The notes under the pieces are model-generated. The model saw only the letters and a program-made list of their open reading frames with translations. It was not told where the DNA came from and did no database searches. 64,000 bases of DNA, from positions 62,001-126,000 of the forward strand of contig CBFIEM010000006.1 of assembly GCA_965661625.1 (NCBI GenBank). Direction: 5' to 3'. Below are positions 51,873 through 59,653 of the stretch, one piece after another. The position numbers were made by a program, and so were the translations under genes. How positions within the stretch are numbered: position 1 is the first letter of the stretch; every line of letters starts with the position of its first letter. This DNA is from GCA-2705995 sp965661625. Lineage in GTDB: Bacteria > Bacteroidota > Bacteroidia > Flavobacteriales_G > Salibacteraceae.

Positions 51873-54800
51873 ATGAGTTCGCAAGGATTGATTAGGAGCG
51901 GGTTGCTGCTAGCGGTTTGTGTATTGGAATTTTCAAAAATTCTATTTGCCCAGCCAACAGCATTACAGAATAAGGTCACAGATAACCGCCACACATTATA
52001 TGCATTTACGGATGTAACTGTAGTTGTTGCGCCAGGTGAAATGTTGGAGCACGCAACATTTTTAGTTCAAGATGGAAAGGTAAAGGGTGTAGGAACAACG
52101 CTTGATATACCGGATCATGCAGTTCATATCCCAAGTAGCGGCAGGTATATATATCCTAGCTTTATTGATCTTCATTCAGCCTATGGAATGCCTAAAACCC
52201 CGCCTAAGAAGAAATCTTCGAAGCCTCAATACTTGAGGCGATCTAACCTGCCGTTGGCCGCAAATGATGCGGTTCATGCTGAATTTAATAGTGCTGAATC
52301 ATTTTCTCCTGTTTCTGAAAGTGCAAAAAACTACAGAGCTGCAGGTTTTGGGAGTGTAGTAACAAGTAGGCACGATGGTATTTTTAGAGGAACTGCGTCA
52401 TGGGTTTTTACCGGGGAGGGGATCGCAAACTCCTTATTAAAAAAACCGCTTATAGGGCAAGCACTGTCTTTCAGTAAAGGAACTTCGCAGCAAGCGTATC
52501 CATCTTCATTAATGGGTGCAATATCGCTGATCCGACAAACCTATTACAACGCCGACTGGTATAATCAGTCGGAGAATAGAACCACTCATGACGCGAGTTT
52601 GGAAGCAATCATAAATGGGCCAGAACAGGTCATATTTGAGGCCAACAGTGCGCTGAATATTTTGCGGGCATCGGCTGTGTTAAATGAATTTGAGTTAAAT
52701 GGCTTATATATTGGCGGTGGTGATGAATACCAGCATTTAGATGCGCTTGCTGCACTTGAAGCACCAGTAGTTATTCCGGTAAATTTCCCAGATGTTTATG
52801 ATGTGTCTGACCCCTATGATGCACTGCAGATTTCGCTTGAAGACCTGCGGCATTGGGAAATGGCTCCGCACAACGCCCGGTTGCTACACGAAAAGGAAAT
52901 TCCTTTCTTCTTTTCCGCACATAAACTAAAGGATAAAAAGGATTTTCTGACCCAACTTAGAAAGACCGTCCTCGCTGGGCTAGGCCCCGATAAGGCTTTG
53001 GAGGCACTTACCACTGGACCTGCAAATTGGTTGGGAGTTGCAGATCAAATTGGAACACTTGAGAAGGGCAAATGGGCTAACTTTATCATTCTTGATGGTC
53101 CGCTTTTTCAAGAAGGTAATCTTCTTTCAAATTGGGTATTGGGCAAACCCTATAAAATTCAAGAAAGACCTCAAGATGTGAGGGGAACATACGCACTTGT
53201 AATTAATGGTAAGGAGCACGAACTAAAAGTTTCTGGAAAAGAGCAAAAGCCAAAAGCTCAACTGTCAGACACAACAGAGCACATTTCTTTTAGTCGCGAA
53301 GGCAATTTAGTAACACTTACATTCCGGTTTAAACAAAATCCGCCCGTTGGTGAGTGGCGCTTGTCGGGAAAAATCAATGGTGCCAGCAAGATTTGGGATG
53401 GACGGGGACAGGACCCTCATGGAAATTGGTTCACCTGGAGTGCAATCAGGCATAAAGACCATCACGAAAAATCAAGCAAATCAGCTGATAGCTTGGTGGC
53501 TGCTAAAAGATGGTTTCCGAATCGTGCTTATGGTTGGGATTCACTACCTGAAGCGGAAGATTTCATTATCAGAAGGGCCACCATTTGGACATTGGATTCG
53601 ATGGGGACCTTTATCGGTGATGTGCGCATTCGCGATGGTAAAATTGAAGCGGTTGGGAAAGATTTAGAATATAATGACTCATACAAAGTTTACAGCGGGA
53701 AGGATATGCACATCACCCCGGGAATAGTAGATGAACATAGCCACATTGCAATAAGCAATGGTGTAAATGAAGGCTCATTCAATAGCTCATCAATGGTGCG
53801 CATTGGGGATGTCATTAATCCCACAGACATTAATATTTATCGCCACCTTGCTGGTGGAGTTACTACCGTACAACTGCTGCACGGATCAGCAAACCCCATC
53901 GGTGGTCAATCGGCCTTACTGAAGCTGAAATGGGGGTTTGATACGCGCGAAATGAAAATTAAGGATGCTCCGGGGTTTATCAAGTTTGCCCTAGGAGAAA
54001 ATGTTAAGCAGTCAAATTGGGGAGACAACAATAAAACTAGATTTCCTCAAACCAGAATGGGTGTGGAACAGGTTTATTACGACCAGTTTTATCGAGCTAA
54101 AGCATATGCTGAGCAACAACAGGTGTTTAGAAATGAGCAAAAGCGGATTACCGTTAAAAAGCTTCCAATAATAAAAGGACTAACTGGCTATCACAATGAG
54201 ATGCCGAGACGCGATTTGGGATTAGATGCACTTGTACAAATTTTAGATACGAATCGGTTTATCACATGTCACTCCTATATGCAACATGAGATTAACATGC
54301 TTATGCACGTTGGTGACTCTATGGGATTTCGGGTAAATACGTTCACCCATATTTTAGAGGGCTATAAGGTTGCCGACAAAATGAAAGCGCACGGTGTAGC
54401 GGCTTCTACCTTTTCAGATTGGTGGGCGTACAAGTTTGAAGTGTATGATGCTATTCCATACAATGCATCACTGTTAACGCAAGCAGGAGTGCTTACGGGT
54501 ATTAATTCTGACGATGCCGAAATGGGCCGGAGGCTTAATCAAGAAGCTGCTAAGTCAGTAAAATATGGTGGGCTTTCGGATGAGGAAGCCCTTAAGTTGG
54601 TGACGCTTAATCCCGCTAAAATCTTGCACCTCGACCACCGTATAGGAAGTATTTCTCCCGGAAAAGATGCTGATTTTGTGGTGTGGAGCGCACACCCGCT
54701 AAGTCAATCTGCCCAAGTACAACAAACTTACATTGAAGGAGTGAGGTATTATGATGTAGAACGCAACGCTAAGCTGACTGAACGCAACAATACTGAGCGC

Positions 54801-54923
54801 ATGAGGCTCGTGGCTAAATTGATGCGCGCCAAGGCTAATGGAGCAAAAGTTGAAAAGAAAGTTTCAAAAAAAGCAAAGCATTACCACTGTGATACCATGC
54901 TAGAAAATTACTTGGAAGAATGA
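51873..54923 (+). CDS. Tandem amidohydrolase-family protein, N-half lacks metal ligands
   Basis: A 1016-residue exported protein (signal region 1-26). Two amidohydrolase units are fused. The N-half (about 40-430) keeps the barrel-closing sandwich (LEKGKWANFIILDG) but its first motif reads LHSAYG (His101-Ser-Ala103) in place of HxH, and the final catalytic Asp is replaced (FFFSAHK). The C-half (about 560-1000) has an intact site: EHSHIAI (His622, His624), CHSYMQ, FTHILEG, and GINSDDAEM for the Asp, with ISPGKDADFVVW. The C-half should be a metal-dependent hydrolase; imidazolonepropionase-like families are closest. The next gene overlaps by 4 nt. Confidence 0.88.
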   Translation: MSSQGLIRSGLLLAVCVLEFSKILFAQPTALQNKVTDNRHTLYAFTDVTVVVAPGEMLEHATFLVQDGKVKGVGTTLDIPDHAVHIPSSGRYIYPSFIDLHSAYGMPKTPPKKKSSKPQYLRRSNLPLAANDAVHAEFNSAESFSPVSESAKNYRAAGFGSVVTSRHDGIFRGTASWVFTGEGIANSLLKKPLIGQALSFSKGTSQQAYPSSLMGAISLIRQTYYNADWYNQSENRTTHDASLEAIINGPEQVIFEANSALNILRASAVLNEFELNGLYIGGGDEYQHLDALAALEAPVVIPVNFPDVYDVSDPYDALQISLEDLRHWEMAPHNARLLHEKEIPFFFSAHKLKDKKDFLTQLRKTVLAGLGPDKALEALTTGPANWLGVADQIGTLEKGKWANFIILDGPLFQEGNLLSNWVLGKPYKIQERPQDVRGTYALVINGKEHELKVSGKEQKPKAQLSDTTEHISFSREGNLVTLTFRFKQNPPVGEWRLSGKINGASKIWDGRGQDPHGNWFTWSAIRHKDHHEKSSKSADSLVAAKRWFPNRAYGWDSLPEAEDFIIRRATIWTLDSMGTFIGDVRIRDGKIEAVGKDLEYNDSYKVYSGKDMHITPGIVDEHSHIAISNGVNEGSFNSSSMVRIGDVINPTDINIYRHLAGGVTTVQLLHGSANPIGGQSALLKLKWGFDTREMKIKDAPGFIKFALGENVKQSNWGDNNKTRFPQTRMGVEQVYYDQFYRAKAYAEQQQVFRNEQKRITVKKLPIIKGLTGYHNEMPRRDLGLDALVQILDTNRFITCHSYMQHEINMLMHVGDSMGFRVNTFTHILEGYKVADKMKAHGVAASTFSDWWAYKFEVYDAIPYNASLLTQAGVLTGINSDDAEMGRRLNQEAAKSVKYGGLSDEEALKLVTLNPAKILHLDHRIGSISPGKDADFVVWSAHPLSQSAQVQQTYIEGVRYYDVERNAKLTERNNTERMRLVAKLMRAKANGAKVEKKVSKKAKHYHCDTMLENYLEE

Positions 54924-56245
54924 AAAACTTATTGCTCTTAGTACTTAGTCTGATTGTGACCGTTGTGCATGCCCAAGAACCAGCTCCGGAAAATCCAGAC
55001 TATTCAAACCCCTCTGTATTGATACTAGGAGGGGTAGCTCATATTGGAGATGGTGAGGTTATTGAGAACAGCGCCATTGGAATTGATGAAGGGCATTTGA
55101 AGTTTGTAAAGAATCAATTGGTTTACCGCATAGACGTTTCAAAATTTGATTCGGTAATTCACCTGAATGGACAACATGTATACCCAGGATTTATTGCCCT
55201 TAATAATGAGTTGGGATTGCGCGAAATAGAAGCTGTTAGGGCGACCAATGACTATGATGATGTTGGATCTATTAATCCCAATGTGCGGAGTTTAATTGCA
55301 TTTAATACAGATTCGAAGATAATCCCGACCACTCGAGTAAATGGGGTATTGATGACCCAGGTAACACCTAAAGGTGGACTTATATCTGGAACATCTTCAA
55401 TAGTAGATTTAGCCGGATGGAATTGGGAAGAGGCAGCAGTGCATGCTGATGATGGCGTTCACCTTAGGTGGCCAAGCAGGTTTAAGAATTCTGGGTGGTG
55501 GGCAGCTCCCGGAAAGACGAAACGCAATGACAAGGTAAAGGAACAGAAGCAGGAATTAAGGCTGTTTTTTCAGGAATCACGTGCATACGCATACGATACG
55601 AATAAGGCCGAAATAAACCTCAAGATGGAGGCTATGCAGGGACTATTCACAGGCTCAAAAAGGCTTTATGTACATGCAAATTATGCGAAAGACTTACTGG
55701 AAATTGGACAGTTTAAAAAGGACTTTGACATTGCCAACCTGGTAGTTGTTGGTGGATATGACGCATACCTTGTTCCAGAGGTGTTTAAAGATTTAGCGAT
55801 ACCAATAATTTTGGAGCGGCCTCACCATTTGCCTAGCAGACCTGATGATGACATCTTTTTACCGTATAAGCTTCCAGGAATCTTGGATGCAATGGGGATC
55901 ACGGTTGCGATTGATCCGTCAGGGCAAATGGAAGGAATACAGGTAAGAAACCTACCATTTACAGCAGGAACTGCTCGTAGTTATGGTTTGGAGGATGAAA
56001 AGGCTGTACAAGCTATAACCCTAAATGCTGCTAAAATTGTTGGTATTGATGAAAACTATGGGAGTTTAATGCCCGGAAAACGAGCTACCTTATTCGTTTC
56101 TGAAGGAGACGCTCTGGATGCACGCAGCAACAAAGTTTTATTTGCGTTGGTAGACGGAGTTTTTGTAGATCTTCAGAATCATCAAGAAGAAAAATACCAG
56201 AAATACAAAGATCGCTACCGAAAGCAAGGCTTAATTCAAGATTAA
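54920..56245 (+). CDS. Amidohydrolase-like protein without metal-binding motif
   Basis: A 441-residue exported protein (signal peptide to about residue 19, VVHAQ). It resembles the N-half of the previous protein: YPGFIALNNELGLREIEAVR stands where HxH would be, and the sandwich segment LMPGKRATLFVSEG is kept. No His-x-His, no carboxylated Lys and no catalytic Asp in the expected places, so it is probably non-catalytic. Its start overlaps the upstream stop by 4 nt, which argues for a complex with that protein. Confidence 0.85.
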   Translation: MKNLLLLVLSLIVTVVHAQEPAPENPDYSNPSVLILGGVAHIGDGEVIENSAIGIDEGHLKFVKNQLVYRIDVSKFDSVIHLNGQHVYPGFIALNNELGLREIEAVRATNDYDDVGSINPNVRSLIAFNTDSKIIPTTRVNGVLMTQVTPKGGLISGTSSIVDLAGWNWEEAAVHADDGVHLRWPSRFKNSGWWAAPGKTKRNDKVKEQKQELRLFFQESRAYAYDTNKAEINLKMEAMQGLFTGSKRLYVHANYAKDLLEIGQFKKDFDIANLVVVGGYDAYLVPEVFKDLAIPIILERPHHLPSRPDDDIFLPYKLPGILDAMGITVAIDPSGQMEGIQVRNLPFTAGTARSYGLEDEKAVQAITLNAAKIVGIDENYGSLMPGKRATLFVSEGDALDARSNKVLFALVDGVFVDLQNHQEEKYQKYKDRYRKQGLIQD

Positions 56246-56272
56246 CGGTTATCCTTTCGTAAATTTAGCAAC

Positions 56273-56626
56273 ATGATACGGAGGAGTTTTGTGGTGGCAG
56301 TCTTGTTTTTGATTTTGGGGTGTAGCAAAGAGGAGCGAACCTGGACGGTAACTTATACGGTTAATAAAGTTGGAAATGGAGACGCTACTTATCGAGCAAC
56401 CTACTTACTTGCAAGCGGCGCAGAAAAAGAAGAAGGTCCAATAGACGGTGCATGGACATCCTCTCCCTTGCGGCAATTTGAAGATGGAAAGCGTGTAATG
56501 TTGAGGATTGAACGTATTACAGGAACCGCATCGTTAGAACTGAACATCCTTAGAGATGGAGCTGTACATGAACAAGGGGACCTTCCTAGTGGCACGGCTC
56601 AAGCCGAAATAAGGGATAACCTATAA
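56273..56626 (+). CDS. Hypothetical small lipoprotein
   Basis: A 117-residue protein with lipobox LILGC (Cys17) and a beta-rich domain of about 95 residues (WTVTYTVNKVGNGDATYRATY). A lipocalin- or DUF-type immunoglobulin fold is possible, but no family is recognised. It follows the amidohydrolase pair by 27 nt; the upstream TAAATTTA is close to a -7 motif. Its 3' end overlaps trpS by 6 nt. Confidence 0.7.
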   Translation: MIRRSFVVAVLFLILGCSKEERTWTVTYTVNKVGNGDATYRATYLLASGAEKEEGPIDGAWTSSPLRQFEDGKRVMLRIERITGTASLELNILRDGAVHEQGDLPSGTAQAEIRDNL

Positions 56627-57598
56627 ATCCTTAAAACCAACTTTGCTCCTTACACGATTGAGAACCTCATTTGCCACCTTACTAGCTTTAATAGCGCCAG
56701 CTTTTAGCACGGCATCTAACTCCTCACGATGATCCATGAAATACGCATAGCGTTCCCTTACTGAGTTATAATTTTCAAGAATCAATTCATAGATTGCCTT
56801 TTTGGTGTGACCATATCCGTGACCGCCCTCAAGGTATTTCCTCCTCATGTCAGCCGTTTGCTCCTCACTGGCGAGTAAAGCATAAATGGCAAAAGCGTTA
56901 CAAGTATCTGGGTCTTTTGGCTCTTCGAGAGCTGTGCTATCTGTTACGATGGAGTTTATTCGCTTTTTGAGTTGCTTTTCCGGTAGGAAAATATTGATGT
57001 AATTGTCTCGAGACTTACTCATCTTTTCTCCATCAATACCTGGAACAAGCATCGTTGATGATGACGTCATCGCTTTTGGGAGGATTAAAGTTTCGCCCAT
57101 CTGATGATTAAACCTGCTCGCCACGTCGCGTGTCATTTCTAGATGCTGAAGCTGATCTTTACCTACCGGAACATAGTGCGCATCATAAAGTAGGATATCA
57201 GCAGCCATGAGCATAGGGTAAGTAAACAAGCCACCATTCACATCAGTAAGGCGATCCGCTTTATCTTTAAAAGAGTGGGCAAGCGTTAAACGCTGGTAGG
57301 GAAAGTAACAGCTTAAGTACCACGATAGCTCACTCACTTGGGGCACGTCGCTCTGTCGATAAAAAACACTGCGTTCAGGATCGAGTCCAGCAGCTAACCA
57401 TGCAGCGGCTACTGCATAGGTGTTTTCTCGAATAACAGTTGGATCCTTTATCTGAGTGAGTGAATGCATGTCAGCAATGAACAAAAAGGAGTCGTACTTC
57501 TTGCTATTGGCTAACGCTACAGCTGGAAATATGGCGCCCAAAAAGTTTCCTAAATGGGGGATGCCTGTTGCTTGAATTCCTGTTAATACCCGTTCCAT
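56621..57598 (-). CDS. trpS: Tryptophanyl-tRNA synthetase
   Basis: A 325-residue class I synthetase. The start MERVLTGIQATGIPHLGNFLG carries the HIGH-like PHLGN, and GEKMSKSRDNYI is the KMSKS loop. Other marks: LSWYLSCYFPYQRLTLAH and the substrate segment PVGKDQLQHLEMTRDVA. It charges tRNA-Trp. A -7 motif lies 21 nt upstream of the ATG. Confidence 0.97.
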   Translation of the reverse strand: MERVLTGIQATGIPHLGNFLGAIFPAVALANSKKYDSFLFIADMHSLTQIKDPTVIRENTYAVAAAWLAAGLDPERSVFYRQSDVPQVSELSWYLSCYFPYQRLTLAHSFKDKADRLTDVNGGLFTYPMLMAADILLYDAHYVPVGKDQLQHLEMTRDVASRFNHQMGETLILPKAMTSSSTMLVPGIDGEKMSKSRDNYINIFLPEKQLKKRINSIVTDSTALEEPKDPDTCNAFAIYALLASEEQTADMRRKYLEGGHGYGHTKKAIYELILENYNSVRERYAYFMDHREELDAVLKAGAIKASKVANEVLNRVRSKVGFKDL

Positions 57599-57619
57599 GA
57601 ACTTCTATTGAATTGAATT

Positions 57620-57627
57620 CAAAAATA
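57620..57627 (-). promoter_or_regulatory. -7 promoter element of trpS
   Basis: TATTTTTG on the minus strand, exact match, 21 nt before the trpS ATG. Confidence 0.5.
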
Positions 57628-57709
57628 AGTAAAAGCGATGCGTTTCTGAATGAATATAACCCTATACTTGAAGCACTTTTCCAAGTGTTTGTTTATTTTG
57701 TTGGCCTTC

Positions 57710-58465
57710 ATGGAGCAATGGATTAAGATACCTTTCCGGCTTTTATATAAAGTCTACTTCCTTGTTGTGTTTTATATAACACTGGCTCTGTTGTACCCTA
57801 TGTTCAGCTATCTCTTAGCTGATGAATCGCGTTGGGCAAAAGCTTTCACTTGGATGAAAAGATGGGGTATGTTTTTGCGGTGTTTTACCGGAATTTGGGT
57901 TAAAACTAATCCAGAGCGATCATTTCCTCCACCACCATATGTTGTTGTGTGTAATCACCAGTCATATATCGATACCATTTTAATGTACGCTTGTGTTCCA
58001 GACTACTTTGTTTTCTTGGGTAAGGCTGAGCTAAGTAAATGGCCGCTTTTTCATATTTTTTTCACAAAGGGCATGAATATTTTGGTGGATCGCAGCTCGG
58101 TAAGAAGATCCCATGAAGCTTTTCAAGACGCCCATAATCGATTGACTCGTGGAAGAAGTGTGGTGTTATTCCCAGAAGGAGGGATTCCTCCCAATACACC
58201 AGAATTAGCTAGGTTTAAGCATGGGGCATTTCGACTGGCAATTGAGCATCAGGTACCCATTGTACCTATTACCATTGTGAACAGTTGGAGGCACTTCAAT
58301 AGCAATGCTTTATTGACGGGAGAAGGCGGTCCAGGTAGCTATAAAGTTGTTGTTCACCCAGCAATAGATACAGCAGGTAAATCAAGTCAAGATTTAGTAA
58401 ATTTGCGAAATCAAACCTTTGAGGTAATTAACAAACCTTTACTCAACGATGGAAGTAAACGATGA
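57710..58465 (+). CDS. plsC: 1-acyl-sn-glycerol-3-phosphate acyltransferase
   Basis: Start ATG 57710 (251 aa) is preferred because MEQWIKIPFRLLYKVYF looks like the family N-terminus; the alternative ATG 57650 adds 20 hydrophobic residues. One N-terminal helix (about 12-35) is followed by the acyltransferase domain with motif I NHQSYID (NHx4D), motif II near KAELSKWP, and motif III LFPEGGIP. It makes phosphatidic acid in membrane-lipid synthesis. Its 3' end overlaps gatC by 17 nt. Confidence 0.9.
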   Translation: MEQWIKIPFRLLYKVYFLVVFYITLALLYPMFSYLLADESRWAKAFTWMKRWGMFLRCFTGIWVKTNPERSFPPPPYVVVCNHQSYIDTILMYACVPDYFVFLGKAELSKWPLFHIFFTKGMNILVDRSSVRRSHEAFQDAHNRLTRGRSVVLFPEGGIPPNTPELARFKHGAFRLAIEHQVPIVPITIVNSWRHFNSNALLTGEGGPGSYKVVVHPAIDTAGKSSQDLVNLRNQTFEVINKPLLNDGSKR

Positions 58466-58739
58466 ATTAGTAGACCGAGTAGCAGCCCTTGCGAAGCTCA
58501 AGTTTGAAGGAGAGGAAAAGGCTGCTATCAAAGGTGATATGCGTAAAATTTTAGATTTTGTTTCTAAGCTAGATGCAGTGGATACCGCAGGTTTAGAGCC
58601 TCTGATATATATGACAGACGAACCTATGCGCCTTCGAAAAGACGAGGCTATTCAGGTGATTTCACAAGATGATGCACTGCGCAACGCTCCGTTAAAAGAT
58701 TCCGATTACTTCAAATTGCCTAAAGTCCTCGACAAATAA
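58449..58739 (+). CDS. gatC: Asp-tRNA(Asn)/Glu-tRNA(Gln) amidotransferase subunit C
   Basis: A 96-residue protein with the GatC pattern: VDRVAALAKLKFEGEEKAAIKGDMRKIL and the C-terminal LRKDEAIQV, DALRNAPLKDSDYFKLPKVLD. It stabilises GatA in the GatCAB complex. GatA and GatB genes are not in the window. Translation is coupled to plsC (17-nt overlap), and the next gene begins at the stop codon. Confidence 0.92.
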   Translation: MEVNDELVDRVAALAKLKFEGEEKAAIKGDMRKILDFVSKLDAVDTAGLEPLIYMTDEPMRLRKDEAIQVISQDDALRNAPLKDSDYFKLPKVLDK

Positions 58740-59653
58740 AATCTTCTGAACTTTTTCGTGCCCATGCAGCCCTGTTTGGTGCCAACCTAATTTATGGGAT
58801 TAATTATTCCGTAGCCAAAGAAGTGATGCCCGAATTCATCGAACCGATGGGATTTATCCTGCTTAGGGTAGTAGGTGCAACATTGCTATTTTGGAGTTTT
58901 ACCCCATGGATGAAGTGGGAGCAAGTAGCGTTGAAAGATTTAGGAAGAATGGCTTTGGCCGGATTTTTTGGAGTGGCTGCAAACCAGTTGATGTTCTTTC
59001 AAGGGTTAAATATCACCACACCTATTAATGCCGCAATTATCATGACTACCAATCCAATATTGGTATTGGTAATCTCGTACATTGTGCTGAGTGAGGCGAT
59101 TGGCATTCGTAAACTAGTCGGAATAGGGATTGGTTTAATTGGGGCAGTGCTAATCGTGTTGTTTAAAAGTGATGGTAGCGGAGGAGCGCTAACGTGGTCT
59201 CAAGAAACCGCATGGGGAGATTTACTAGTTTTTCTGAATGCCACGAGTTATGGCATTTATTTGGTCGTTGTGAAGCCGTTAATGAAGAAGTATCAGCCCT
59301 TTACGGTAATTCGTTGGGTTTTCTTATTTGGACTGTGTTTCGTTATTCCATTTGGCTTTAACCAATTTACAGAAATCAATTGGGGAATTATGCCAAACAA
59401 TACCCTTTGGCAAGTCGCTTTTGTTGTAATAGGCACTACATTTTTTGCATACTTGTTCAATATATATGCCCTTAAGCGTGTAGCTCCTTCAGTGGTTAGC
59501 ACTTACATCTACTCCCAGCCAGTTTTAGCTGCATTTATTGCAATATACTGGGGAAAAGACGATTTAACCTGGTTAAAGGTAGTTGCTGGAATATTGATTT
59601 TTACTGGGGTTTACTTAGTCAGTATCGCTCCTAGTCGTTCAACTCACGACTAA
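58736..59653 (+). CDS. EamA/DMT family transporter with apparent ATA start
   Basis: The first ATG/GTG (58823) would delete the first membrane helix. Upstream in frame the sequence KSSELFRAHAALFGANLIYGINYSVAKEV is a perfect EamA N-terminus, and it begins at ATA 58736-58738, which overlaps the gatC stop as ATAA. No ATG, GTG or TTG lies between the in-frame stop at 58721 and 58823. From ATA the protein has 305 residues, ten helices and two EamA repeats (for example FYALKRVAPSVVSTYIYSQPV). It would export a small metabolite; substrate unknown. Confidence 0.85.
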   Translation: MKSSELFRAHAALFGANLIYGINYSVAKEVMPEFIEPMGFILLRVVGATLLFWSFTPWMKWEQVALKDLGRMALAGFFGVAANQLMFFQGLNITTPINAAIIMTTNPILVLVISYIVLSEAIGIRKLVGIGIGLIGAVLIVLFKSDGSGGALTWSQETAWGDLLVFLNATSYGIYLVVVKPLMKKYQPFTVIRWVFLFGLCFVIPFGFNQFTEINWGIMPNNTLWQVAFVVIGTTFFAYLFNIYALKRVAPSVVSTYIYSQPVLAAFIAIYWGKDDLTWLKVVAGILIFTGVYLVSIAPSRSTHD

